DNA of 64,000 bases, taken from Gymnogyps californianus (taxonomy: Eukaryota > Chordata > Aves > Accipitriformes > Cathartidae). Shown one piece after another: positions 23,750 through 36,100 of the stretch (its first letter is position 1; every line of letters begins with the position of its first letter). The position numbers were made by a program, and so were the translations under genes. Location of the stretch: NCBI RefSeq assembly GCF_018139145.2, contig NC_059478.1, positions 22,227,001 through 22,291,000 of the forward strand, given 5' to 3'. The notes beneath the pieces were generated by a model. That model ran no database searches, was not told the DNA's origin, and saw nothing but the letters and a program-made list of their open reading frames with translations.

Positions 23750-24190
23750 GGTCAGGTACTCACAGGGGCAGAAAGCCCTCTGGGCCTGCAGCCTGCAGCC
23801 CACCAGCCCTGAGGGCACTGCAGAGAACCTTCTAGAACTGCAGCCTCTAAGTGCCGGAGCGGCAGCGACAGCCAATCGTCAGGTAGGAATGGGAACCAAT
23901 CAGAATCAGGCATTCTGTGTCCAATCCTGTAAATGGGCTGTGGCCACTGAGAGGAAGGCCCAGTAGAGGTAGCAGGCATGGCTGCTGTGGCAGTGCTTGA
24001 GGGCTTACAGCAGGCCCAGCCCAACCAGGACTGCTGCACTCATCTCCCCAGCTGCATCAGCCTCTGCCACAGGACAGAGAAGTCATGTGAGGAACTGTGA
24101 TGCAGGCCTACCTGGCTTCTTCTCCAGAACAGGGGAGTTGTATCACTCATCAACACTAAATATATCTATGACTGTGAGTATTTTGGTTTT
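23750..24190. promoter_or_regulatory. Isolated GC-richer island with three spaced CCAAT boxes; possible promoter or old LTR
   Basis: This block is clearly richer in G+C than its surroundings. It contains three CCAAT boxes in the same orientation at 23872-23876, 23896-23900 and 23921-23925, spaced 24 and 25 bp apart. A small CpG cluster (ccgg, gcgg, gcga, tcgt) lies at 23853-23880, just before or within the first box. Regular CCAAT spacing is typical of NF-Y-bound promoters and of some retroviral LTRs. Downstream come a 40-codon frame (23978-24100) and a donor-like actgtgagtatt at 24172-24183. No TATA box is evident at the expected place. I cannot tell a genuine promoter from a decayed LTR or a chance GC-rich block. 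Confidence 0.35.
23978..24100 (+). CDS. Small candidate reading frame downstream of CCAAT array, unknown function
   Basis: The 40-codon frame starts at an ATG in a good context (gcaggcatgg) about 50 bp after the last CCAAT box, begins MAAVAVLEGLQQAQPNQDCC and ends at the tga at 24098-24100. It is rich in Cys (six), Gln and Ala. I see no signal peptide, membrane segment or known domain. A splice-donor-like site follows at 24174. A 95-codon frame on the opposite strand overlaps it (23752-24039), as is common in GC-rich DNA with few stops, so at most one is likely to be real. It may be a short upstream frame in a noncoding transcript or chance. Confidence 0.15.
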   Translation: MAAVAVLEGLQQAQPNQDCCTHLPSCISLCHRTEKSCEEL

Positions 24191-24660
24191 CTGAGCACTT
24201 CTAGTCTGCACTGTCAATTCCATCTCAGACTGCAACAAAGGGGAGAAACGCTTATTATTTTAGGAACACCAGTGTAATTTGCCACATTCTGGGACTCAGA
24301 ATAGCTTGAATAGCAGAGACAGATAGGCTTGGGGCTCTGCTGCAGCTTAACCTTTAAACTTAATGTATGCATGAAGGCTTAAATAAGACAAAAAGCTTAG
24401 AGGAAAGATATTCTGTTCCAGAACAGGGTTTTTTGTTTATTTTGTTTTGTCTTTCACCAGAATGTATTATCATGGTCATGCTGGAAATGTAGGATAGGCC
24501 TCTATCAGCAATATCTTCAGGATGTTAGTACCTCAAGACATGCAGGTTTTTTTCCTCAGTGTAGTGAATGAGAGAGATTTCTTAGGAAAGTTTGTTTCCT
24601 TCATCTGTGAATATTTCTAACATCAATGCTTGAAATCAGAGTACCAGAAAGCTACCATGA
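24191..24660. other. Noncoding spacer, nothing recognised
   Basis: AT-rich sequence between the CCAAT island and the next GC-richer block, with T-rich runs such as the one near 24430. No gene, repeat family or motif is recognised. Confidence 0.6.
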
Positions 24661-24670
24661 TCCTCAAATC

Positions 24671-25108
24671 TCATACAGGTGCTGGTGAGGTTTGAGACCC
24701 TGGTTTGGGATCTTCCCCCCTCCATTTCCACCCACTGATGGTGGCTGAGATCATGCTCAACCCTGCTGTATCCAGGCTGAGTTGGCCAGGGATAATTGCC
24801 TGAGCTGGGGTCTTGCACTCACTGCTGTCAAACCCCCTGCTCTCAGCAGGATGCCTACAGTCCTGGCAGTGTGGTTGCTGCTGAGCCCCTGCTGTGCTCA
24901 ACAGCTTTAACCCAACAGTCCAAGGCAGGCACTTTGGTGGTTGTGACAATGCTTTGAGAGTTCCCTTTGACTCACTCATATCTGAGCTCAGGGATTTTGC
25001 ACAGAGTAATTTCCCTTGAGTGACTTCAGTTCTTATGAAAAGTGAGCAGTGGGCCTCTCTATCTAAATGTGGGTTTGGACTGTCATGAGGCAATGCTTTA
25101 AGTAGCAT
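24671..25108 (-). CDS. 145-codon open frame of unknown significance
   Basis: This is one of the longest frames outside the CR1 and lies in GC-richer DNA. It starts at the ATG complementary to 25106-25108. The predicted protein is polar, rich in Ser, Pro and Leu, has a Gln-Gln-Gln stretch and several Cys, and shows no domain, signal peptide or membrane segment that I recognise. A 60-codon frame overlaps it in another phase on the same strand (24636-24818). With the CCAAT island it makes a 1.35-kb compositional island (about 23750-25110). It may be an old retroelement remnant, a noncoding-RNA exon or chance. I found no codon pattern that convinces me it is translated. Confidence 0.15.
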   Translation of the reverse strand: MLLKALPHDSPNPHLDREAHCSLFIRTEVTQGKLLCAKSLSSDMSESKGTLKALSQPPKCLPWTVGLKLLSTAGAQQQPHCQDCRHPAESRGFDSSECKTPAQAIIPGQLSLDTAGLSMISATISGWKWRGEDPKPGSQTSPAPV

Positions 25109-25821
25109 TACTTTAATAAGTCCTTTATTCTGCCTGCATTGTTCTTAAGGAGACTAAATTTGTATCCCTACATGAAAGCACCATTTGTATTTATTTTAAA
25201 TAGATCAAAGTCTGCATAAATGCTTTATTTCATTTATTAAGACAGTTGAATTTATTGCTATAAAAATATGTTTTTATGGCTACCAGACTGTGTCTTCTCA
25301 TGATCTGCCCTATCGTGTAGTCAGAGGATCAGGTTAATGTTCCGCCAGACATCTTTCATCACTCCAAGCAGCTTAGTTAAAATCCAGCACAGTCATAAGA
25401 TTGTTTGTGTTCTTCTTTGTATGCTTTGTAATGCTTGATAACTTCTGGGAAGAGAATTTTCTGGGAGTATCACTATAGTGAATATTATTTGTGAATACAG
25501 AAATCATAGGTTGATTCTTCAAGTTTCTGTTTTATCTGCATGTTGTAAATTAAAGTTGTATGTTCCTGAATGCACCATCTGAGGAATGAGGTCAGTTTCT
25601 CTTTGGCTGCTTAAACTTATTATCTATATCTTATTTAAATATTAGTCAACTTATTTACTCTTGATCAGATTGGGGGGGGTTATATTTCTGGGTTGCGTGG
25701 CAGCCTGAAAAAAGAGTATACATTTGCGGATAATTTTATTGTAACTGTGATGCAACAGGGACCTGCTATATTCCCTACACTGCAGCAGTGATATTCCCAG
25801 TGATGATTTTGGTTTGTTTTG
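25109..25821. other. AT-rich noncoding DNA, nothing recognised
   Basis: AT-rich sequence with a run of eight G at 25671-25678. No gene or repeat family is recognised. It ends at the left boundary of the inverted LTR. Confidence 0.6.
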
Positions 25822-26410
25822 TGTCATGGTTTAACCCCAGCCCGCAGCTAAGCACACAGCCACTCGCTCACTCCCCCCTGGTGGGGTGGGGGAGAGAATC
25901 AGAAGAGTAAAAGTGAGAAAACTCATGGGTTGAGATAAAGGCAGTTTAATAGGTAAAGCAAAAGCTGCGCACGCAAGCAAAGCAAAACAAGGAATTCATT
26001 CACTACCTTCCATTGGCAGGCAGGTGTTCAGCCATCTCCAGGAAAGCAGGGCTCCATCATGCGTGACGGTTACCTGGGAAGACAAACGCCATCACTCGGA
26101 ACGTCCCCCCCTTCCTTCTGCCCCCAGCTTTCTATGCTGACCATGATGTCATATGGTATGGACTATCCGTTTGTTCAGTTGGGGTCAGCTGTCCCAGCTG
26201 TGTCTCCTCCCAACTTCTTGTGCACCCCCAGCCTGCTTGCTGGTGGGGTGGTGTGAGAAGCAGAAAAGGCCTTGACTCTGTGGAAGCACTGCTCAGCAGT
26301 AACAAAAACATCCCTGTGTTATCAACACAGTTTCCAGCACAAATCCAAAACATAGTCCCATACCAGCTACTATGAAGAAAATTAACTCTATCCCAGCCAA
26401 AACCAGCACG
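25822..26410 (-). mobile_element. Solo LTR of the same retroviral family, minus orientation
   Basis: This is a 589-bp unit. Read on the minus strand it runs from gtgctggttttggc to aaccatgaca and matches the 11043-11634 copy along its whole length. Differences I counted by hand are about 16 substitutions, several at CpG sites, and one 3-nt indel near the 3' end. The first base pair of the LTR is changed (cg in place of tg). The flanks are ttttg (25817-25821) and ttgtg (26411-26415), a possible 5-bp target-site duplication with one mismatch. These differ from the flanks of the other copy, so the two are separate insertions and not an inverted duplication of the region. The polyadenylation signal is at 25945-25950. 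No internal retroviral sequence adjoins it. An ERVL-like origin is inferred. Confidence 0.85.
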
Positions 26411-26847
26411 TTGTGACATTTAATGGCAATGTTTAAAGGACAGTGTGTTATCTGAGCTTTACAGGAAGGCAACAGAATATGGTCCTCTTTCCACCCCTGC
26501 TGTAGAATTTCAAATTTATAGCAAAGGAAGGTGTCGGTGAGTGGCAAGACTACGTCTGGTCCCAAAGAGAAGGCAAACTGGGTCTGAGAGTGGCACAGGA
26601 CAGGCAGGACTGTGCCTGCCTGACAGGGCACAGCCCCCAGCTATGCAAGCAGAGAGTGCTGGTGATGCTAACAAGTCAATACAAACTGTGTACTCGAAGG
26701 GCCCTGCCAGAAGGTGTTCGGTAGCAATTAAAGAGATTCTAGGTTATGACTATTTTTTTCTGACTGGTCTTTGTTTGCAAGGAATCCAAGTGCCACAGAC
26801 ATTTCTTACTACTTTTTCTTCTCTCTGTGAGAGAAAACTTTTTTAAG
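26411..26847. other. GC-moderate noncoding DNA, nothing recognised
   Basis: This stretch between the LTR and the old CR1 fragment is somewhat GC-richer than average. It contains an 8-bp inverted repeat, caggcagg with a 6-nt loop and cctgcctg, near 26601-26622, and a donor-like tcggtgagtgg near 26533-26543. Reading frames of 100-110 codons on both strands run into the LTR and have no recognisable domain. Confidence 0.5.
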
Positions 26848-27090
26848 AATATTTCAGTTGGAAGGGGCCTACAGTGGTCATCTAGACCAACTGCCTGACC
26901 ACTTCAGGGCGGACCAAAAGTTAGAGCATATTAAGGTCATTGTCCAAATGCCTCTAGAACACTGACAGGCATGGGGCATTGACCACCTCTGTAGGAAGCC
27001 TATTCCAGTGTTTTACCACTGTCTCTGTAAAGAAATGCTTCCTGATACCAAGTCTGAGCCTCCCTTGATGCAGCTTTGAACCATTCCCAA
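26848..27090 (-). mobile_element. Old CR1 LINE 3' fragment
   Basis: On the plus strand the block opens 'atatttcagttggaagggg' and continues through 'catctagaccaactgcctga', 'caggcatggggcattgacca' and 'aagaaatgcttcctga', ending at 'gaaccattccca'. These phrases in this order are the reverse complement of the 3' region of an older CR1 subfamily, of CR1-Y or CR1-C type as I recall. The element lies on the minus strand with its 3' end at 26848. It is strongly 5'-truncated (about 240 bp), as most CR1 copies are, and no open frame survives. Its sequence is clearly different from the larger CR1 at 58074. Confidence 0.8.
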
Positions 27091-27093
27091 ATG

Positions 27094-27120
27094 ATTAATA
27101 TTAATTAAATTAATATTAAT
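27094..27120. repeat. 13-bp inverted repeat, 1-nt spacer, pure AT
   Basis: The arm attaatattaatt, a single a, and the exact complement aattaatattaat immediately follow the 5' truncation end of the old CR1 fragment. A further attaatat-type unit follows at 27124-27132. The placement at the CR1 junction may be coincidence or may mark the target site. Confidence 0.85.
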
Positions 27121-30100
27121 GGTAATTAATATCTCAGCATTTTATTGGTGCAATCTAAGTGGCTGGATGGGAGATTTGCCATATATACTCACTCATGCAG
27201 TAAAATCAATAACTGCAATACTAACTCAATGCACTTCTTGTCTTGGACATTTCTCTGAAGTCATGAGTTGATGTAATTTTGGTGTTTTCCTGGGGTTTTT
27301 TTGGTTTTGATACACTTGACTTCAGCAACATTTACCAGTGAGGTAGAGGTCTCAAAGACATTAAGATCCTTTGTCTTCTGAAAGTAAAAGCGATGACAGA
27401 GAAGACAAGTTCTCTAGTCTTCCTCCCAGTGCACAAACATTGAGAGAAACCATAGACTGATTAGGAGACTCGTCGTTTTATAATGCCTATATTCTTGCAA
27501 GTTCCATCTCATATCCTGAGCCAACAGGGTACACAGCAATAATCTAGGTAGCCTACACTCCAGACTGTTGTGTTAACCTTAGATTTATTTATTTCATTAT
27601 GAAGGGAGAGTCAAATTCTATCCATGCCCTTAGGGATTTTTGGGTTTTTTCCTTTTTTCTCCCATTTGAAAATTTTGTGGCAAACAGATTCCACCATCTG
27701 CTTTTGCTTATTTTAACTCATGAACCAGGAGATGTTGCAGTAGACTCCAGCATAATAATCAATAAAGGAGGCCTAGATGGTCAGCCATGTGGCATGCTGG
27801 CGAAGAGCCAATTTCTCTCTTTATTAACACAAATAGTCTTTGGATTTCATATTAATCCCCCTTGAGAACTAGCTATATGAACTTACTTTGGGGAAGAGCT
27901 TGTGAGGATACTGATTTCTGCTGAAACTGTTCTCAGGGAAAAATAACTACTGTGAAAACAGTTGTTTAGCAGACTTCTCAGTCAGGAACAAGATGTCCTG
28001 TATTGTCATAGAAGGTACATTTTGTATCCCGGTCATGACTCCTAGATTAGACAATATGTTGAGACTTGATGTGCACTGAAATTGTTCAAAAACTGAAGTT
28101 GATATAAATTACAGTAAACTTTAATGCATTGGGATAATTGCCTAACCCATACTAGTTCCTCTGATATCTTTTAAACAGCATTAATCACCATGAACTCATT
28201 TTGTGTTAATGCAAATGTTGCAAGTGCTTCAATTGGATTTCTGCTGTAACTGAAGATTAATTACTTTGACTAGACATTTGTACTAAAGTCTTACCCAGTA
28301 TGCATGCATACAGAAACAATAAAAATAATGAAGTGAAGAGTGGAACAATACTTCCATGTAAAAGTAAAACAGTTTTTGCTTTAGGAGTTAGACATTATTA
28401 ATAAAGATGTATGCATTTTGCAAATGAACCTGGAAAATTTATCTTTGTGTAAGCATATAGCAAATACCTAACCCCATCTCTTGTTACTATGATGGTATCG
28501 CTGTCAAAATATTCATTCTTTACATTTACAGAACACACTGCCAGAAAAGCTATATATTCATTATATCTTTTCAGTTACAGTAATGTCACTGAATATTTTA
28601 CCTGTCTTTCATGTGTGCTAGATGGTTACTTAATAATAGCAACTGTATTTAAGATTCCAGAATGCTGGGTACCAAATCCAAAAATATTATTTCCTGAGTC
28701 TTCCTGATCAGAGACATGTCAGCTGAATAGCATTTCATTAAAAGAGAAAAAGAAAAAGCTTAAAGAACTTTACAATATCTGGACATATTAAATAAAATTT
28801 TTGAAAGTTGTCTGAAGATGTTTTCAGATTTTAGATACTCAAATGGTAAACCCTTTGTGGCTGTATACATATACAAAATTTTAAATAAGTGCTTTGTGAA
28901 CAGTTATACAATTTCTGTGAATAGGAAACATGTTATAGCTCCGAAATATTTAGAGACCGCCTTTGTAAGCAGACTAGTCTTTATGGTAATTGCAACGTGA
29001 TACTTCCAGATACTATTTGTTAACTTCATTGTTAATTTCATTTAGAACTGCTATGAAACTGAAAGCTCCTGTTTAGTAGTCAGGATAATGTGAAAGGTCC
29101 AACACAAAAGTCATTCTATGAAAAATGTTAGGTTTTAAATAGCATCGTATATCAAAACTTGTATTTTTAAGTTTCCAACAAATCCGCTTTGACTAATTCT
29201 AGCTTGATATTGCTTTTCATCTAGCTGAGTCTGAGTGACATTTGATGCTATCAATTAAGTGATCCTTCTTGGTCAGTCTTTTCTGATCCTCCGTCATGCA
29301 GCTTTAAATCTGATTTGATTCCTAGCTATCGCTTCTCCCAAATGTTTCTGTTCATGTTTCTATCTGATCAGGTCTTTGTCTTTCACTATGCCATTCAATT
29401 TACATTTTTTTTCTGAATACATCCTATTATTTCTCCACATAATAGCTCCTAAATTCAAATTCTAAAAATCTTAGGTTTTGGCTATTTCTTCCATAATTGT
29501 AACTTCAAATTTTTTTATGAGCAGAATAATTAAGAAGCTCAAGCTAATCTTAACTTCCAGAAATTCAGCTCTTTCCACTATGGAGATGTGGACAATTGAA
29601 TTTTGTCTGGAAAAAAAAAATAGAGTTTCTGTGAGGAATAGCACATAAGAAGAAAGACAAAAAATAGTCAGAATTTAAAACGAGGTAGTTTTAGACAGCT
29701 TAATTGATTTCACATCAGTGTTGCGATTGTTTTCTCCTAAGTACTTCTACTTGAATTGCTTCAATACTTTGGAAAAGCATTTTCCTTATGATGTTAGAAT
29801 ATTGTTATATCAGGCCACCGCAAACACTGTAAAGTTAAATAAATACCTGCACTGATTTGGTTTGACAACACTCATTCTTTTTTTCTTTTTTTTTGTGTTC
29901 CCTCCCTATACATATTGAGCACAAGAATTTTGTGGCAAAAATGTTTTAGAAAATTAGCAATTTTCATGGACTGCTAGAAGATACTCGTGATGATCAAATT
30001 CTGAGCTTGTAAATGTAAATATTCATCCTGAAAACCTGATTTTTAAGGGCTCCAATCAGAGAACAAACATCCTGTGTAATTCATGTATCTAATCAAAGCT

Positions 30101-33100
30101 AACCAACACAGCCTGAATTTCAAATGTCAAATGTTTGCAATAGGCAAACAACACACATAATTCTTCCTCTGTGCATATTCAAAGAATCTCTGTGTGAATC
30201 AAACCCACAAGTTACAAAAAGAAGTGATATTCATCACAGTATTTACTCAGCTCCTGTGAGCAACATGAACAGCTGTAATACCAGGTTTCTGGTGTTTTTT
30301 TCAATTGATCAATATTGCATTAACAGTTTTTCTTAACACTTGTTAACAATTTCTCATAGAGAATATTATGCTGATGGACCTAAGTACAAGAAAAGGACTT
30401 TCTCTTGTAAAGCTTTTGGTCAGTTCTCCATGATTTGGGTACTCACACTTTCCAGTCATCTTTTCAAACATTTTGTTTTTCATGTGATGAATTGAAATTT
30501 TAAGGTACTGGTGTATTTTAGGTGGTTTGTTTTGGGTTTTTTCTTCCTCATTTCAGTTTAGCTACTGTAGTTTATCTGCATTATTTCTACAGTGCTTTGT
30601 GTCCATTTACAGTCTAATTTTGATGTCAGTCTATATCATTATTACACCACCCCTTAAATCTCTCTATTGGCTCTTGTTAAAACACCCCATTGATTTAAAG
30701 ATCTCGTTACTTACCAGAGCATGTTCTGATTCTCTGACCTCTTCACACTCCTTGGTGGTGACTTCAGTTAATTGCATGATTATCAGATGATAATGTGGTA
30801 GCATTAAAATGAATTAGCATGTAATTACTGTTGTTCCCAAGGGAGATAGGGTACTTAAAACAGTGCATGTTATTTCATGGAAAGCATGAAGCAGTGTATT
30901 TCCACTGGTATACTCAGATACCCACAGCTCTTGCTTTCTGCAGTGTGTCCATGGTACAGAATCCTAGAGGAGATTTGGAAATAGCTGATCAACATGTGCT
31001 TTTGCATCTTAGGTTATTCATGTCAATTTCAAAATCTTTAATTTTTACAAGTATGTAATAAAGTGATTTTGTATGATCTCATTTGGGTTGTCTCATTCCC
31101 ATTGGCATTTGTTTACAATAAATATTAACAAGATTAAACATTATAAACCCCAGTAATGAGTCACCAGAAAATTATTTTAACTAATGAAAATTAATTAATT
31201 CAATTTAAATATGAAACAATAGTTAAAAAATACTAATGTTTCAGTAATGTTTCAGATCTTGAGCTATGAATATGCAGCTGTTGCAAGCAGAAAAATGCTT
31301 AACTTATGGGATATATTATTAATTACATCTCATTTCTTCATCTGAAGAATTTACCTGTTAGGAGTCCCAGTGTCAAGGTATTCTTATGCAGGACTAGCTG
31401 AACGGAATTCCTTCTGTCTCAAAAGTTGTGCACTTTCCTTTGTTGTACTGGATGGTCTGCACACCAAAGCAGGAAACTAAATGGAAAAACAGTTTGTGGT
31501 TTAGGATTGATTAATTTTCTAAATATCAAATTTTACTGCTCAGAACTGTTTTCTCAAGAATGTTTCTTTCTTTCAGTTGGTGACAACATTTAGAAATTAA
31601 AAATGCACATAAATTGGAAAATTACACAATTGATAAGGAATAGTTCTAACCCTAACTGCTTTCTTTTTGAAGTCCATAGAATCACAACAGTAGGTTCTAT
31701 AAAAAGGGGCAAAGAATAAAAAATAAATGAGCAACAAAAAAGAGTTTACTTGCCTTACCCTGTTGTGCAGTGTGTCATTGCAAAAGCACTAAAGATCAGG
31801 CTCCCAAATCCCATGTCTTCAGTGTTGAGTGTCTACCTGAGGAGGGGATGCTTTCTTCATGATGGGGAACTAATGCAGCTACATTTAGGGCACATTTCTG
31901 GAAGCATGCAGAGTTACATGTTTTCAGCACCTAATTTGAAATAGTTACTATCCAGAAAATCTGAGTCCTTAGTTTGTAGAAGTACTTTGTGGTTATTATA
32001 GGAAAATATCAAATTCTAAACTGTAAAGAACATAGTTGTGTGCTATTACAGATAATGTACATGAAATGCAGAGTGCTAAACCGTTAGTGATAATGGAACA
32101 ATCTTCTATCTGACATTCTTTTAGTTACATTACAGTTTTTTATGTCAAACCATTTTTTTTAAATTTGTACTAGCATGCCCAAATGGAAGTTTGTGGTTGG
32201 TTTTTTTGCTATATGAACTTACACAAACATGGCTGAGCAGAGGGAATAATAAAAATAGCAGAAAGCATGCATCCATTTCATAAAATCCACTCAAAATACT
32301 TACATGCTTGAAGGAGAAACTAAACTTAATCATAATTTCATTTCTGGCAAAAAAAACCCCTTTTTGTTTGCAGGAGAAAAAAGATGGAACAACAGTTGTT
32401 TCTTTTCTACATGTGTTGTTCAGGTCTTTGGCTGAATTACAGATCAGATTGGTTAAAATGTTTTATCAATGAATGCAGAAGTAGCTACATGGACATCTAC
32501 CTATACTTGTCCAGGATCCAATTGTTCGATGTTTATATAAAAAGAACACAAATGTTTTAGGAAGAATTCAGAAGTATATTCATTTTCTATTATTTTCATT
32601 TTTATCTTTCCATAAAAACATATACAAGATGGGTTGATGACTTTCAGAGGTTTGATATTCCCAGATTACAGATTGCTGCTTCTAGGGTGCATGAATTCAT
32701 CTGATGATGAGTTTAACTATTTAGAATCTATGGTTTTAAAACAAAAGTCACAACTGAGTTTCTGCTGATGATTTGAGTTTTTTTCCTGTATCTCTTTTCC
32801 TACTCTTTGAAAGAAAATGTTTTTCTGGGTTTTTCTGTTTTTATCGCACTTTTCTGTTTATTTCACAGCCCTTCTCATATTCCTCCTCTTCCCTACCTTG
32901 CCTATATTTGGGAGGTCTCTTCGTTTCTTCTTTCTCTTGCATGTCATTATACACACATGCTTATGAAAGTGTTACAGATTTTACTTTTCACAAAGTGTAT
33001 TATTTATTACTTATAGTCTCCACAGCATAATGGTACGCATTTATCCTCTCATAACATGCTGGGCAAGCTACGCTGTTCTACTGCTAAAATTTATAGGAGT

Positions 33101-36100
33101 TTTGAGAAGAATGCCAATGTTTGTTGCATATCAAAAGCAACTGGAAACAAGCCCATAAAAACGTTTAGTTTTCAGAGATTCCCAACACTGAAAAAGATGA
33201 GAAGAAAATGGAAAATATTAGGCTTTTTTGGTGTAGATCTGGAGATAAATACAAAGGCATGTAGAGAGCTCTGAAGCAATAAATGCTTTACAGAAGGTAA
33301 AGTGGGCACTATAAGCTGCTGTTTTCCTAGTCTTGAACAAAAGAAAGGGAATTCCAGTAAAACAGCAAAACAACAAATTCAAAACGGAACAATTTTTAGA
33401 CAAACTATTACTTTGATACAAAATGCTGAGACAGTAAATAAAACTCTGATGTTTAGACTATGAACTAATGTTAACTCATTCAGAAAATTATTCTGCCTAA
33501 CTTTTGTAGAAAGGATATGAAGTTTGTGGAGACTCAGGACTCAAATGTTTCAGTGCTCTTCCACTGTAAAATTAAATTTGAAATAGGGACATAAATTTTG
33601 CATTTTTCTTTTCTTATTTCATCAAATCAAAATTAACTTCTCTTTTAGAAAAATACAAGAGTTCGGCAACCTGACAGGATTTTGCGGTTGTCTTGGAAGA
33701 ACCACTTCTGAGTTAGTTGCTCTTATTTTGATTATTGTCAGAGGTCTTGGGATCCTTGCAGAGTTCCTGGGCAGCAGGCTTTTCGTAGTTCTAGGAAAAC
33801 AATTACTGGTAAAGTTGGTAACGAATTTTGAAAATCAAGAAGTGTGGGGGTTTTTAAGGAATAAAAAGTTTGTGTGTTTAAATAGATCCAAGTCTGCCGA
33901 GTAAAAGGTAAGATCTTAAATAAAATTTTTAGCATACTGATACAAGTTCTCAAGCTCTATTCTCTATCTGGAATTCATTGGCTTTGTGCCAGTTTACATC
34001 CACAAATACTATTACCCAATTGATGCTGTAGTCAGTATTGATAAAGTAAACACTATGAGCTTGGAGTCTCTGCTGAAGTCCAGCACTGTAGAAGTCCTTC
34101 ACAAACAGGCCATGTCATAATAGCTATGAGAAAGCATTTTTTTTCATGCTAACTGTGCAGCATGGGAAGTAGATGAGTAAAACTTACACTAGCCAAGGTC
34201 CAACTGAGTGGTAGGTATTACTTCAAGTACCACTGAAGTTCATACTGTGGGTTACACCATAAGAGGAAATACTCTTTGTAGAAAGTTCTACATCACTTAG
34301 CTCAGTTAATTTCTTAAAGTGAAATCTGCTGTCTTTGAACTTACTGATATTACTAACCTGGACAAATATGAGCGTGAATTCTGCCAGAACAATATTAGTC
34401 TCACTGATCTAAAAAAAAGTTTTTAACTCCTTTTCATGGAGTAATGATTGGAAAGGTTGTGGTACATGTACCAAGTAAATTTCCTGCCTTAATCTTTTCC
34501 TTATAAATGTAATTTCTTTCGTTGTGTGTATCTAAGAGCAGACTCTAAACAAGTAGAAAAATTATAGCAGACAAGGCTCCTTCCACTGAAGTGTAGTAGG
34601 TCCAGTCACTATAAAGTCATTTTAGAAAGTTACCATAGAAGTATGTTCCATCTTGGTTTGTTTCACTGAAAACAGCTTTATGTAATGTTTCAGCCCCTCA
34701 TCCTCATTGGGCCCTAAGTCAGGACTGTAACCATCACCTCCTGGGTAGGTAATATTACTCATCTGATTTTTCCTTACTGTTTGTTACACAGCCGCATGGC
34801 ATTATGTTCTCCTTGATACTGACTGGGATTCTGATATTTTAATTTAAAGCTCTTCAGAATGTTTTCCAGTATTATAATAACATATTTCATGATACTTTGT
34901 AAACTTTATCAACAAAGGTCTGCTGATTTCTCCTTTGAGTCCTATGTTCTTGAGCTCTCCTGCACGAAGAGCAGTAAAGAGTTTACAAAGCTTTGAGATC
35001 ATCCCTGGAATATACCTTTGTCAGGCACATTTGCTCTCAAGGATTCTTAAAAAAATGTTTTCACTGTCTTACTACTTTCTTGTCTTACTTCTATACTGTC
35101 TTTCTTTTTTTTGCCTGTGACAGTTCAGAAATGTTTAACAAGACCTCTCTGAAAAGAAACCGAAGTTATAAGAATTTACATTTCATTTAAATATTGAAAT
35201 CGTTTTATATCTTCAAATTTAAAGAAACAGTGCCTTGTTTTTGTTTGCTCTTGTGTGTGTGTTACATGCATGCATGTTTATACATCTTAGACTGCTTCAT
35301 CTGAATTTAAGAAGCCAGGTTTGTAGGAATGTCATGCAATTTTCATAATTATTAGATCAGTGCAGTTTGGGAGAGTTTTATGATAAACACAATCCTTTTG
35401 GTTCTTATCACAAATGGTGCAGCTGATGCTGGAATAGTGTATGTATGCCGAAGTGATGTATCATTTTTATCAGTCTAAATACATCAAGAGAAGGAGTTTG
35501 AATGTATTTTATGAGCAGCACAGATGGGAATTAGCAAACAAGTGTTTAGAGAAATATCATAGTGTTTTCTAGGTATAGATTCTTCTATCATGTCAGAATC
35601 TCCCTGGTCCGGTTTTCTCTCCCTATGGCATAATGATCAGAATAGTCATGCAGACTGAAAGCACTTTTAAACTAAAAAGGAACAGAGTGGTGTGTTCAGA
35701 AGTTGCATCTCTAGCCTCCAGATCTGTCACTGAACTCACCTGGGATGGACTCGATACCAAAGAGCGAAAGCTTTGTTAACTACACAGAACTCAATAGTTG
35801 TGCCCGTACCTTAAGAAAGCTAAGAATCAGATATCAAAGGGCTATCTTGAGAAGTGAATCAATGGAAAGTGTCCTGCTTGCCAAGTGTTTATTCTTAGCA
35901 AACAGGATTGCTTTGACAGGGTTGTCTATGTTGCCACTCATTAAATATCTGTATATGTGATTTTGCTTTTATGCCTTTGAACGTTTAGATGTGTAAAATT
36001 AAACGTGAGCTGAGACTTCACTACTATTCTGAGACCATTTGGGCCTGTCAATGAGTAAGTTTGCCAGTGAATCCTGAAAGTCTAATGGAGGGACTAAAGG

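Noticed and set aside
11635..25821. A provirus bounded by the two LTRs
   Set aside because: The LTRs are in opposite orientation, have different flanks, and no gag, pol or env motif lies between them.
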